The notes under the pieces were generated by a model. It did no database searches and was not told where the DNA came from. It saw only the letters and a list, made by a program, of their open reading frames with translations. From Veillonella agrestimuris (GTDB lineage Bacteria; Bacillota; Negativicutes; Veillonellales; Veillonellaceae), in contig NZ_CALPCS010000003.1 in the NCBI RefSeq assembly GCF_943193065.1, forward strand, positions 62,001 through 126,000: 64,000 bases of DNA, given 5' to 3'. This document shows, piece after piece, positions 8,433-17,109 of this stretch; the stretch's first letter is position 1; each line of letters starts with the position of its first letter. A program made the position numbers and the translations under genes.

Positions 8433-9272
8433 ATGACTTTATTTCCAGACGAACTCTTATCTCCTCGTAGCAAACAGCAACAACATGTAGAAAGCCAACG
8501 ATTGGACACATATCGCCAGAAATATGAGCGATATGTGTCTACTTTTCCGCGCGAAGAAGTAGAAGCCATTGAGGCATTTGTAAAGGAATTAGAAACGTAC
8601 AGCGGCACTCATGTGTTTAACCCGTGGCGCGATGTGGATCTCGAGTTAGATTACTCAATGGAAGCGAGAGAGATACGGCAAAAAAATTTAATTGTTTATT
8701 TGTTGCCACGACTAGGGCGCGCTAGTCTGTTTGTAGTTGCAGAGGCAGTAGGCTACCAAGGAGGGCGCTTTACTGGCATTGCTATTACTTGTGAACGGAT
8801 GTTATTGGGGTATCATAAAACTATAGAGTCTAAGGCTGTTACAGAAATTGATTTGCTCCGTACTAGCTCGGTATCTAGCGAGCTGTTAAAACGAACGCAA
8901 CGAGAACAGGGCTTTAATGAACCTACCGATACGGTAGTGTGGAATGCTATCTTAGAAGCAGGATTAGATACTTATGATGTGTTGTTGTGGAATATATTTC
9001 CTTTTCACCCACATAAAGAACAGCAGCCACTGACAAATCGGACTCCTACAGAAGAGGAACAGCGGATTGGTTTTTCTTATACTGAGCAATTGTTAGCACT
9101 GCACAAACAATGTGGAGGTGTAACTCCTTTAGTCGTAGCCGTAGGCCAAAAGTCGGCTAATACGTTAGCTACTTTTGGTTTAGACGCTATCGGTCTACGC
9201 CATCCTGCTAACGGAGGGGCGAATTTATATCGTAAAGGATTTAAAGAGGCTTTGCATCGTATAAGTATATAA
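8433..9272 (+). CDS. Uracil-DNA glycosylase-like protein
   Basis: 279 residues, soluble. The middle (about 110-130, GRFTGIAITCERML) and the C-terminal RHPANGGANLYRKGF segment resemble the active-site loops of the uracil-DNA glycosylase superfamily, whose C-terminal motif is HP(S/A). The first 60 residues are charged and helix-rich, more than a minimal UDG needs. It starts 11 bp after purD and is last in the pur transcript, before a terminator. If it is a UDG, it would remove uracil from DNA; its link to purine synthesis is only positional. The family call is moderate because the classical GQDPY or GE(A/G)PG motif is not clear. Confidence 0.6.
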   Translation: MTLFPDELLSPRSKQQQHVESQRLDTYRQKYERYVSTFPREEVEAIEAFVKELETYSGTHVFNPWRDVDLELDYSMEAREIRQKNLIVYLLPRLGRASLFVVAEAVGYQGGRFTGIAITCERMLLGYHKTIESKAVTEIDLLRTSSVSSELLKRTQREQGFNEPTDTVVWNAILEAGLDTYDVLLWNIFPFHPHKEQQPLTNRTPTEEEQRIGFSYTEQLLALHKQCGGVTPLVVAVGQKSANTLATFGLDAIGLRHPANGGANLYRKGFKEALHRISI

Positions 9273-9357
9273 TTTGTATGCTTGGAATGTAGCTTACATA
9301 ATATAAATTGAATGTAAGGGATATAACACAATACAATACCAATTTAAGTTACTATAG

Positions 9358-9396
9358 AATACCGTTAACAATAGACTTTTGTTGACGGTATTTTTG
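9358..9396 (+). terminator. Intrinsic terminator of the purine operon
   Basis: ATACCGTTAACAA and TTGTTGACGGTAT form a 13-bp stem with one wobble around a short loop, followed by TTTTT at 9391-9395. This closes the purE-to-UDG transcript. Confidence 0.85.
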
Positions 9397-9682
9397 TGAT
9401 ATACTATTCATAACGCATGAGAGCAGTTGCTTTCATCAAATCGATCGGATTATATTGATTGTCAAACCATAGATGAATTGCAAGGATTATGAACGGTGCA
9501 GTTCTGCGTTTGGTAATGCATTATATTCATTTGCACGAGGCAAATGACAAATGAACTAGAACGGTAACAATTGAGTAGCACTATTTTTGTGCCCTTTTTT
9601 CGTGAGACGCTAGTAAATAGCGCCTTTTTCGTTTGTGCCATTTTCTCGGTAAAGATCAATTTAAGTAAATAGGTGAGAAAAT
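9397..9682 (+). promoter_or_regulatory. Promoter region and structured 5' UTR of the RNase J gene
   Basis: A TATACT box (9400-9405) without a good -35 suggests transcription starts near 9412, leaving about 270 nt of leader. The leader shows several hairpins: ATGAGAGC/GCTTTCAT (about 9418-9437), TCATTTGC/GCAAATGA (9527-9547), then two weak stems each followed by a T-run (GCAC/GTGC before TTTTTT near 9577-9600, and CGCTA/TAGCG at 9608-9622 before TTTTT). A 24-codon ORF at 9473-9547 lacks a ribosome binding site, but its stop lies in the second hairpin. Ribonuclease genes are often autoregulated through their leaders, so this may be a control region. That is inference. Confidence 0.4.
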
Positions 9683-11830
9683 ATGTTAAACAAATTAATG
9701 AACAAAATTTTAGGAGGAACTGTGAATACAACAGATAATCAAGGTACTGCACAAGTGACTGCAGAATCAAATACAGGAGCAGTGCAAGAGGAACACAAAC
9801 CTCGACGCCGAACAAATACGCGTCGTCCTGCACAAGGGGAGAAACGTAACACTGGTGAGAGCAATAACGGCGAAACTCGTACTCGTCGTGCTTCTAATGG
9901 TCGTGCTACTACTCGTCGTACTCGTCTAGCTAATGAAGGGGATATGCAACAAACAGAACGTAAACCTCGTCAAAGTCGTAGGCCAGCAGGCGATACTGTT
10001 AAGAAAGTCGAAAACGCTCGTACTACACGTACGAACAATCGCCGCAGTGGTGATAATCGCAATGGTGAAATGACTGGTCGCCGGCAACGTACGAATAATC
10101 GCCCAATGGCTCGTAACCATGATAAAAATTCACAAGAAACAGTGGAATTAATTGGTCGCCAGCCAAATGGCGCCAACAAAGGCAAATTCCAAATCATACC
10201 ATTAGGTGGTCTTGGTGAAATTGGTAAAAATATGACTGTATTCCAATATGAAGATGAAATCATCGTATTAGATGCAGGTCTTGCTTTCCCAAGTGAAGAT
10301 ATGCTTGGCGTAGATATTGTTATTCCTGATATGACATACTTGATTGAAAATAAAGATCGTGTCAAAGCCGTTGTTATTACACACGGTCACGAAGATCATA
10401 TCGGTTCTTTAGCATATCTGATGAAAGAAATTGATTGCCCAGTGTATGCTACAAATCTTGTGTGCGGTTTAATTGAAGGTAAATTAAAAGAACATAAAGT
10501 ATCTAACAAACAACTTCGCATCGTAGAAGCAGGTGATGAAATTCAGATTGGTTCTGTCAATGTTGGTTTGATTCAAACAAATCACTCTATTCCTGACTCT
10601 TGTGCTGTATATTTTGATACGCCAATCGGTACAATCGTTCACACAGGGGACTTTAAAATCGACCAAACGCCAGTGGATGGTAAATTGATGGATATGCACA
10701 AATTTGCTGAGTTAGGCAATAAAGGCGTATTGGCGTTAATGTCTGATTCTACTAATGTAGAGAAACCAGGTTTTACTGGTTCTGAAAGCTCTGTAGGACC
10801 AGCCATTAAACAAGCCGTTGGAGAAGCGACAGGGCGCGTAGTATTAGCTACATTTGCGTCGAACGTATCCCGTATTCAACAAGCTATTGATGCGGCTGTT
10901 ATGTACAATCGCAAAATTGTCGTAATGGGGCGTAGCATGGTAAATGTTACAGAAATTGCTCAAGAAAGAGGGTACTTGAATGTACCTCCAAATACGATTA
11001 TCGATGTAGATGTGATGCACAATTACACAGATGATCAAATCATGATTTTGACGACTGGTTCTCAAGGGGAGCCGATGGCCGGTTTATCTCGTATGGCTAC
11101 CAATAACCATCGTACTGTTGAATTGGCTCCTAATGATACAGTTATCATTTCTGCTACCCCAATTCCTGGCAATGAAGGGGCTGTTGGCAAAACGATCGAT
11201 AACTTGTTGCGATTAGGCTGCCACGTAGTATATGGCAAAGATCGTGGTATTCACGTATCTGGCCATGCTAGTCAAGAAGAATTGAAAACAATGTTAAACC
11301 TTGTTCGTCCAGAGTACTTTATCCCTGTTCATGGTGAATACCGTATGCTTCGTCGTCATGGTGAATTAGGTGTTGCTATGGGCGTAGATCCTAAAAAAGT
11401 TCTCGTTGGCGACAATGGTCAAATCTTTGAGTTTGATAAAGACGGTGGCCGTATGGGCGGCCGTGTTCAAGCTGGTGCGGTTTTCGTAGACGGTCTTGGT
11501 GTAGGTGACGTAGGTAATATCGTTATTCGTGATCGCCAACAATTAGCCCAAGAAGGTATGGTTATCGTCGTTATGGCGATGGACATATCAACGGGTACAA
11601 TCGTATCTGGTCCAGATCTTGTATCTCGGGGGTTCGTATATGTTCGTGATGCAGAAGAATTGATGCGTGAAGCAGAAAATCGTGTTCATGATGTTATTCA
11701 CAACTGCGAAGTACAACGCATCAAAGATTGGACTACTATCAAACAAAACGTACGAGATGCATTAGGTAAATTCTTCTACGAAAAAACACGTCGTAGACCG
11801 ATGATCTTACCAATTATTCAAGATGTTTAA
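9683..11830 (+). CDS. rnj: Ribonuclease J with long basic N-terminal extension
   Basis: 715 residues, about 150 longer than typical RNase J (around 555). The metallo-beta-lactamase/beta-CASP core begins near residue 168 with IIPLGGLGEIGKNM and has the zinc motif HGHEDHIGS (about 234-242), then the beta-CASP and C-terminal domains ending in EKTRRRPMILPII. RNase J is a 5'-3' exo- and endoribonuclease of RNA decay. Residues about 25-160 are low complexity, rich in Arg, Thr, Asn and Gly with repeated RR and TRR units, probably disordered and RNA-binding. ATG at 9683 has AGGTGA upstream. An in-frame GTG at 9722 behind a perfect AGGAGG is an alternative start and would remove only 13 residues. Confidence 0.92.
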   Translation: MLNKLMNKILGGTVNTTDNQGTAQVTAESNTGAVQEEHKPRRRTNTRRPAQGEKRNTGESNNGETRTRRASNGRATTRRTRLANEGDMQQTERKPRQSRRPAGDTVKKVENARTTRTNNRRSGDNRNGEMTGRRQRTNNRPMARNHDKNSQETVELIGRQPNGANKGKFQIIPLGGLGEIGKNMTVFQYEDEIIVLDAGLAFPSEDMLGVDIVIPDMTYLIENKDRVKAVVITHGHEDHIGSLAYLMKEIDCPVYATNLVCGLIEGKLKEHKVSNKQLRIVEAGDEIQIGSVNVGLIQTNHSIPDSCAVYFDTPIGTIVHTGDFKIDQTPVDGKLMDMHKFAELGNKGVLALMSDSTNVEKPGFTGSESSVGPAIKQAVGEATGRVVLATFASNVSRIQQAIDAAVMYNRKIVVMGRSMVNVTEIAQERGYLNVPPNTIIDVDVMHNYTDDQIMILTTGSQGEPMAGLSRMATNNHRTVELAPNDTVIISATPIPGNEGAVGKTIDNLLRLGCHVVYGKDRGIHVSGHASQEELKTMLNLVRPEYFIPVHGEYRMLRRHGELGVAMGVDPKKVLVGDNGQIFEFDKDGGRMGGRVQAGAVFVDGLGVGDVGNIVIRDRQQLAQEGMVIVVMAMDISTGTIVSGPDLVSRGFVYVRDAEELMREAENRVHDVIHNCEVQRIKDWTTIKQNVRDALGKFFYEKTRRRPMILPIIQDV

Positions 11831-11870
11831 TCCGTACACTTATTGTGCCTGACAATATAATAGAGTAGAA

Positions 11871-11916
11871 AAGAGCTATTTTCTGAGGCTTTCATAGGCG
11901 TTGGAAGATAGCTCTT
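11871..11916 (+). terminator. Hairpin terminator after RNase J
   Basis: AAGAGCTAT and ATAGCTCTT form the outer stem of a hairpin of about 46 nt. The T-run after it is weak (GTATATTTG), so termination efficiency is uncertain. Confidence 0.55.
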
Positions 11917-11922
11917 GTATAT

Positions 11923-11951
11923 TTGAAGTTATAAAATCAAACTGATATAAT
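11923..11951 (+). promoter_or_regulatory. Promoter of the DUF2232-gdpP-rplI operon
   Basis: TTGAAG (11923-11928), exactly 17 bp, TATAAT (11946-11951), with a TGA extended -10 (TGn) directly upstream. Predicted start is near 11958, about 30 nt before the first gene. Confidence 0.8.
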
Positions 11952-11989
11952 TAAAAGATACTAATTATCCTTTTGTGAGGTAAGCGTAT

Positions 11990-12946
11990 ATGACTCAAAC
12001 GAATACACGAGCTATGGTGGAGACTGCATTTATCTCTGCTATTATAGTGATGCTCACCATTGTAGGGAGTACGGTACCATTTTTATCTTTACTAGCGACT
12101 ATCGTAGCACCTGCGGCCATCGCCTTAATCGGGATCCGCTGGGGCATGAAATATAGTATTGCATCCACTGTAGTTTCTTTACTATTAGTATCTATTGTGC
12201 TAGGGCCTTTAGCAGCGGTAGGGACTGTCTTTATGTATGGGCCACCGAGTATTTTGCTCGGTATGGGCTTTAGAAATTATTGGAATCCAACGAAGTTGAT
12301 TTTGTTGCCAGCAGTGGCTTTATGTATTACCACTGTTTTGACTATGGCGGCTGCCTTTGGGGCCACCTCTTTTGATGTAACAAGTGCTTTACAGGCTTCT
12401 AATGCAGAATTTAAAGAGATGTTAAAATCTTCTTTAGAGCAACAACAAATGACGCCAGAACAAGTGGAAGTATATATGACGCAAATTGACCAAAGTTTTG
12501 AACAAGTGAAGAAAATGGTCGTTGCTTATGGCTTTTCTACGATGGCGATTTTATCTTATATTATGGCTCGATTCACGAGTTTTTTAGCGAAACGAACGAA
12601 TAATCTTGTTCAAACAATCCCACCTATTTCTTTCTGGCAAATGCCGATTTGGAGTGCCGGAATATTAGCAATAGGCCTTATTATTGTATATGGGTCATCT
12701 TATTTAGGTATTCATAATGAAATCCTTACTATTGTGGGGATGAATTTAGGGTTATTTGGGGCCTTTGTTTGTGGATTGAACGGGATTTCATGTTTATTAG
12801 CATTATTAAATGCCTATAATGTACCGAGATTTCTAAAGGTAATTATCGTTATATTCTTCTATTTTATGGCGCCTATATCTTTAGTTGTTTTCGGTATTAT
12901 CGATATGTTTATGGATTTGCGGTCTCGCTATCAACCGCGAGGTTAG
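11990..12946 (+). CDS. DUF2232 (YybS-like) integral membrane protein
   Basis: 318 residues with about eight hydrophobic segments: four in the first 130 residues, a soluble charged stretch around 135-180 rich in Glu and Gln, then more segments to the C-terminus. The pattern and the position just upstream of gdpP and rplI match the YybS/DUF2232 family, which sits beside gdpP-rplI-dnaB in many Firmicutes. The molecular function is not established. GTGAGG precedes the ATG. The 19-bp gap to gdpP indicates one transcript, so a role linked to c-di-AMP or envelope control is possible but unproven. Confidence 0.75.
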   Translation: MTQTNTRAMVETAFISAIIVMLTIVGSTVPFLSLLATIVAPAAIALIGIRWGMKYSIASTVVSLLLVSIVLGPLAAVGTVFMYGPPSILLGMGFRNYWNPTKLILLPAVALCITTVLTMAAAFGATSFDVTSALQASNAEFKEMLKSSLEQQQMTPEQVEVYMTQIDQSFEQVKKMVVAYGFSTMAILSYIMARFTSFLAKRTNNLVQTIPPISFWQMPIWSAGILAIGLIIVYGSSYLGIHNEILTIVGMNLGLFGAFVCGLNGISCLLALLNAYNVPRFLKVIIVIFFYFMAPISLVVFGIIDMFMDLRSRYQPRG

Positions 12947-12965
12947 TAAGAAAAGGAAGGTTTCT

Positions 12966-14993
12966 ATGAAATCTTTTCAACGTCGATGGAGAATATTAGA
13001 AATTTCCATCATAGCTGTAGTAGCAATGTTGCTATTAATAATTGCATATTTGAATTGGATGTTGGCTATTCTCGCAGCTATTGTCGTGATAGCTGGCTAT
13101 TTAGTAAATTATAATACCCTACACAATCGTCGTCGTTTAGCTAGAGAGCAGTTTTCTGCAATGGCTCAAAATGTGACTCAAGCATCTAATTTTGCGTTGC
13201 AGAACTTGCCAACTGCTATTGCATTGGTAAATAAACAAGGCACATTGGTGTGGAATAATAGCGTTTTTGCTGATTGGGTTGATGTGGACTGGAATAAATT
13301 GCAAAAACTATCTGCCCTTATTCCAGGCTTTAGAATTGATAAATTGTGGGGAAAATCTGGCTTCTTGAGAGAAGAATATCATGGTAAATATTATCAAGTA
13401 GTCTATAAATATATTAATCCCAGCGATTCTCGTAAAGATATTGATGGTGATGATGAATTAGTAGAACATGCGGTGATGGCTTTGTATTTCAAAGATATTA
13501 CAGATATTGAAACAGACCGCATTCGTGCGGAAGAAGCACAACCTGTATGGGGGATGATTCAAATTGATAATATTGAGGACTTAACAAAAGGTTTGGGCGA
13601 CAGAGAATATACAAATCTGTGGGCGGATATTAACAATGTTATCGTTGAAGAAATCGATAAACTAGATGGTTTCGTTCGTAATTTCCAAGATGATATGTAT
13701 ATATTTTCTATTTCTCGGGGCGCTTTGAAAGAAGCGGAGCAAGGGGAATTTAAAATATTAGAACGGATTCGCAAATTACCATCTCCTCGTTCTGTACCAG
13801 CTACGATTAGTATTGGTATTAGTGAAAATGTAGGATCTGTAAAAGAAGTGTCTGGTCGTGCACGAGCCGCTCTTGATATCGCTTTAGGCCGCGGCGGTGA
13901 CCAAGTATGTATTATTGATGGTGATAATACGCGATTCTTTGGTGGTACTACGGCAGGACTTGAGAAAAATACTCGCGTTCGCGCACGCGTAGTAGGACAA
14001 GCAATCCGTGAATTAATGAATGATTCCGAAAAAATTCTAGTCATGGGACACCAACGGGAAGACTACGATGCCCTTGCGGGTACCATTGGTATGGTGGCTA
14101 TTGCGAGAGCTTTAGGTAAAGATGTACGATTGGCACTTTCAAAAGAAACGAGTGCCATCCAAAAAATGGTTAAATTACTCGATAAAGACGAGTTTTGGCA
14201 TACTCATATGATCACGCCAGAAGTGGCAGAAGAATGGGTGGATAGTAATACACTGATTATCGTCTGTGATACGCACCGTGAAGCCATGGTAGCGGCACCA
14301 GAAGCTTTAGCTGTGTCAAATCGACGCATTGTCATCGACCATCATCGCCGAGCCGCAGATTTTATTGAAAATCCGCTCTTAACGTACTTAGAACCAGCTG
14401 CATCATCTACTAGTGAACTAGTTACTGAGCTGGTACAGTATGCAGGGGTGCCAGTGAAATTGACGAAAGAAGAAGCCACTGGTATTTACGCAGGTATCGT
14501 ATTAGACACGAAAAACTTTAACCAACAAACGGGGGCGCGTACATTTGAAGCAGCTGCTTTTCTTAAACGAAGCGGAGCCGATATTGAACGAGTTCGCCAA
14601 TTGTTTATTGAAACATTCGATTCTATTCAATTACGTGCTAAAATAGTATTTGAAGCGAGTCGTACGGAAGGTATTGCTATTAGTGCCGCTCCAGAAGGTA
14701 TGAAAGATATGATGGCATTAGCAGCACAAGGTGCTGATATGCTCATCAGTAATGAAGATATTGAAGCAGCCTTTGTGCTCTATTCCTTAAATGATGGTGG
14801 TGTTGGTGTTAGCGCTCGGTCCAAAGGAAAAGTCAATGTCCAAGTTGTAATGGAAGCATTGGGTGGCGGCGGTCATCGTACTGTAGCAGGCGCTCAATTA
14901 CAAGATATGACTATGGATGAAGCGAAACAAGCTATATTGGAACAAGCTTTAGAAGCGCTTCATTCCGCAGAAGCTGAGGAGGAACAAGAATGA
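12966..14993 (+). CDS. gdpP: Cyclic-di-AMP phosphodiesterase GdpP (DHH/DHHA1 type)
   Basis: 675 residues from ATG 12966, chosen over longer in-frame starts because AAGGAAGG precedes it and the protein then begins with a basic end and two membrane helices (about 12-50). A PAS-like region and a degenerate GGDEF domain follow. The catalytic DHH domain has GHQREDYDAL (about 360), CDTHRE, and IDHHRR (about 456), and DHHA1 ends with GGGGHRTVAGA (about 632). The enzyme degrades c-di-AMP at the membrane. It overlaps rplI by 4 bp (ATGA), the conserved arrangement in Firmicutes. Confidence 0.93.
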   Translation: MKSFQRRWRILEISIIAVVAMLLLIIAYLNWMLAILAAIVVIAGYLVNYNTLHNRRRLAREQFSAMAQNVTQASNFALQNLPTAIALVNKQGTLVWNNSVFADWVDVDWNKLQKLSALIPGFRIDKLWGKSGFLREEYHGKYYQVVYKYINPSDSRKDIDGDDELVEHAVMALYFKDITDIETDRIRAEEAQPVWGMIQIDNIEDLTKGLGDREYTNLWADINNVIVEEIDKLDGFVRNFQDDMYIFSISRGALKEAEQGEFKILERIRKLPSPRSVPATISIGISENVGSVKEVSGRARAALDIALGRGGDQVCIIDGDNTRFFGGTTAGLEKNTRVRARVVGQAIRELMNDSEKILVMGHQREDYDALAGTIGMVAIARALGKDVRLALSKETSAIQKMVKLLDKDEFWHTHMITPEVAEEWVDSNTLIIVCDTHREAMVAAPEALAVSNRRIVIDHHRRAADFIENPLLTYLEPAASSTSELVTELVQYAGVPVKLTKEEATGIYAGIVLDTKNFNQQTGARTFEAAAFLKRSGADIERVRQLFIETFDSIQLRAKIVFEASRTEGIAISAAPEGMKDMMALAAQGADMLISNEDIEAAFVLYSLNDGGVGVSARSKGKVNVQVVMEALGGGGHRTVAGAQLQDMTMDEAKQAILEQALEALHSAEAEEEQE

Positions 14994-15436
14994 AAGTAGT
15001 ATTATTAGAAGATGTAAAAAAAGTAGGTAAAAAAGGTGAAATTGTAGAAGTCAGCGACGCATATGGACGTAATGTATTGATCAAAAAAGGCTTAGGTCTT
15101 GAAGGCACTGCTACAAATTTAAATAATGCGAAACAAAAACAAGACTCCGTACAACATCATAAAGCGGTAGCTAATGACGAAGCGAAAGTATTGGCTGCAC
15201 AATTGACAAAAGTAGAAGTAACAGTACCGGTTCGCATGGGTGAAGATAGCCGTGTATTCGGTTCCGTTACTGCAAAAGATATTTCTGAAGCTGCTAAAGC
15301 ACAATATAAAGTAGATATCGATAAAAAGAAAATCGAAATTAAAGAACCGTTGAAAACATTGGGCACACACGATGTATTAGTTCGTGTACATCCTGAAATT
15401 ACTAGTACTATTAAAGTAAAAGTAGTAGCAGAATAA
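14990..15436 (+). CDS. rplI: 50S ribosomal protein L9
   Basis: 148 residues, normal size. The N-terminal domain MKVVLLEDVKKVGKKGE and VSDAYGRNVLIKKG is the L9 signature, joined by a long helix (about 45-75) to the C-terminal domain that ends in HVRVHPEI-like sequence (VLVRVHPEITSTIKVKV). It binds 23S rRNA. The start overlaps the gdpP stop by 4 bp, and GAGGAGGAACAAG gives a strong binding site. A terminator follows. Confidence 0.97.
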   Translation: MKVVLLEDVKKVGKKGEIVEVSDAYGRNVLIKKGLGLEGTATNLNNAKQKQDSVQHHKAVANDEAKVLAAQLTKVEVTVPVRMGEDSRVFGSVTAKDISEAAKAQYKVDIDKKKIEIKEPLKTLGTHDVLVRVHPEITSTIKVKVVAE

Positions 15437-15461
15437 TTGATGTAACAATAGACAAATAGAT

Positions 15462-15496
15462 ATCACCATGCTCGGCGAGTGTGGTGATTCTTTTTC
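15462..15496 (+). terminator. Intrinsic terminator between rplI and dnaB
   Basis: ATCACCA (15462-15468) and TGGTGAT (15482-15488) enclose an inner CTC/GAG stem and are followed by TCTTTTTC. It ends the gdpP-rplI transcript, at least partly, and shows that the long upstream extension of the dnaB frame is not coding. Confidence 0.75.
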
Positions 15497-15515
15497 TAGC
15501 TTGGGGAGGATAACT

Positions 15516-16868
15516 GTGGACGTACGCATACCACCGCACAATGAAGAGGCGGAAAAAGCCGTATTAGGCGCCTTGTTAACAGATGGTGTTAATTCGGGTG
15601 TAGCAGATGTAGTCACATCCATTGTAAAAAAAGAAGATTTTTATCGCGATGCTCACCGCATTATTTTTGAAGCCATTGAAGCGCTCATTAAAGGTCATAA
15701 GACGGTGGACTTCATTACATTAAGTGAAGAACTAGATCGTCGTAAGAAATTAGATACTGTAGGTGGTATTGCTTACATTACATCCCTTGCTAATGAAGCG
15801 ACCGGCTACAATATTGAAGAACATGCGCGTATCATTTCCGAAAAAGCACAAATGCGTCGACTCATCGATGCTGGGAATAAAATTGTAGGTATGACCTATG
15901 CCGGCGAAGATGAGCCAGAAACTATTATGAATAAAGCGGAGCAGCTTATTTTAGACGTAGGTGGTCAAACACAAGGGGAATCAAGTTTTTCGCCTATTGG
16001 AGATGTGGTATTGACTAATTTGGAACGCCTCCACGTGTTGCAACAACAAGAAGGGGGCTTAACAGGTATTCCTACAGGCTTTATCGATTTAGATCATATT
16101 TTAAATGGTTTAAATCGATCCAACCTTATCCTCGTAGCCGCTCGTCCTGCTATGGGGAAAACAGCTTTTACCTTGAATATTGCACAAAATGTGGCGATGA
16201 TGGAAAACTTAACAGTTGCTTTCTTCTCTCTAGAGATGGGCAAAGAAGAGTTGGTAGGTCGTATTTTGTCGTCTGTAGCGGAAGTAACAGCCGATAAATT
16301 GCGCCGTGCCGATATGGAACAAGGCGATTGGGATAAGGTGATTACTGCTGCTGACCGCATGAGCCAATCTAAGTTGTTTATCGATGATACGAGTAGCCTT
16401 ACAGTGCAAGATATGCGCGCTAAATTGCGGCGTTTGAAAGTAGAACATGGACTTGATCTCGTCATTGTTGATTATATTCAGCTTATGCAAGGGCGTAGCG
16501 GTAATAAAAGCAATGAAAATCGCCAACAAGAAGTATCCGAAATTTCTCGTAATTTAAAACTAATTGCTCGTGAGTTCAATGTACCTGTTATTGCCTTGTC
16601 GCAGCTTTCGCGAAGCGTAGAGAGTCGTCCTGATAAACGGCCAGTGCTCTCCGATTTGCGTGAATCTGGCTCTTTGGAACAAGATGCGGATATCGTTATT
16701 TTCTTGTATCGTGACAAGTATTACGATGAAAATTCCGAAGAGGGGGACAATGCAGAAATTCTCATTCGTAAACATCGTAATGGATCTATTGGCACCGTAA
16801 GACTTCAATTTATTGGAGAATTGACGCGTTTTAGAAATATTGCCAAAGATATGGGGCCAGAACAATAA
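15516..16868 (+). CDS. dnaB: Replicative DNA helicase DnaB
   Basis: 450 residues from the GTG at 15516, preceded by GGGGAGGATAACT. The frame stays open upstream to 15468, but that part overlaps the rplI terminator. The N-terminal helical domain (about 1-105, PPHNEEAEKAVLGALL) is followed by the RecA-like helicase core with Walker A ARPAMGKT (about 208-215), Walker B-like VIVDYIQLM and the arginine-containing RKHRNG loop. It unwinds DNA at the replication fork as a hexamer. The rplI-dnaB neighbourhood is conserved in Firmicutes. The shortened start agrees with family length. Confidence 0.96.
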   Translation: MDVRIPPHNEEAEKAVLGALLTDGVNSGVADVVTSIVKKEDFYRDAHRIIFEAIEALIKGHKTVDFITLSEELDRRKKLDTVGGIAYITSLANEATGYNIEEHARIISEKAQMRRLIDAGNKIVGMTYAGEDEPETIMNKAEQLILDVGGQTQGESSFSPIGDVVLTNLERLHVLQQQEGGLTGIPTGFIDLDHILNGLNRSNLILVAARPAMGKTAFTLNIAQNVAMMENLTVAFFSLEMGKEELVGRILSSVAEVTADKLRRADMEQGDWDKVITAADRMSQSKLFIDDTSSLTVQDMRAKLRRLKVEHGLDLVIVDYIQLMQGRSGNKSNENRQQEVSEISRNLKLIAREFNVPVIALSQLSRSVESRPDKRPVLSDLRESGSLEQDADIVIFLYRDKYYDENSEEGDNAEILIRKHRNGSIGTVRLQFIGELTRFRNIAKDMGPEQ

Positions 16869-16983
16869 AAATCTATTTGTTAATTGCATATATTATTGGA
16901 TAGTAATAGAGGATAAAAAGATATAAGATAATAAAGGTTATACAGGATAATAAGCGTCATATAATATAATAGAATAATAGAAG

Positions 16984-17020
16984 AAACGACAGTCTCAAGG
17001 ATTAAAGACTGTCGTTTTTT
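16984..17020 (+). terminator. Intrinsic terminator after dnaB
   Basis: ACGACAGTCT and AGACTGTCGT form a 10-bp perfect stem with a 10-nt loop, followed by six T. The 115 bp between dnaB and this hairpin are very AT-rich (several GATAATAA-like words) and show nothing else. Confidence 0.9.
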
Positions 17021-17034
17021 ATGATTATTTTCTA

Positions 17035-17063
17035 TTGACAAAGAGAGTAATTTGCAATAATAT
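17035..17063 (+). promoter_or_regulatory. Promoter of the heavy-metal ATPase gene
   Basis: TTGACA (17035-17040), 17-bp spacer, TAATAT (17058-17063). The consensus -35 and ideal spacing indicate a strong promoter, kept in check by the operator just downstream. Confidence 0.8.
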
Positions 17064-17066
17064 AAA

Positions 17067-17088
17067 CATATGAATAAATGTTCATATG
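17067..17088 (+). promoter_or_regulatory. ArsR/SmtB-type operator at the transcription start
   Basis: CATATGAA, six bases, TTCATATG: a perfect 8-bp inverted repeat with the TGAA-N6-TTCA core typical of operators bound by metal sensors of the ArsR/SmtB family (CadC, CzrA, SmtB). It covers the expected start site, so binding would block transcription and Zn/Cd/Pb would release it. No such regulator is encoded in the window. Confidence 0.7.
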
Positions 17089-17109
17089 AAATAGTATAAA
17101 GGAGATACT

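Noticed and set aside
9462..9833. A 123-codon minus-strand frame opposite the RNase J leader and N-terminus
   Set aside because: It covers the structured leader and the low-complexity start of a well-supported gene, has no ribosome binding site or family resemblance.
12885..12965. Longer N-terminus of GdpP
   Set aside because: It would overlap the DUF2232 gene; ATG 12966 has a good binding site and gives the usual membrane-helix start.
13559..14044. A 161-codon minus-strand frame within gdpP
   Set aside because: It is the mirror frame of a strongly coding gene with conserved domains; no independent signal.
15468..15515. Longer N-terminus of DnaB
   Set aside because: The extra codons overlap the rplI terminator, and GTG 15516 has a strong binding site and fits family length.
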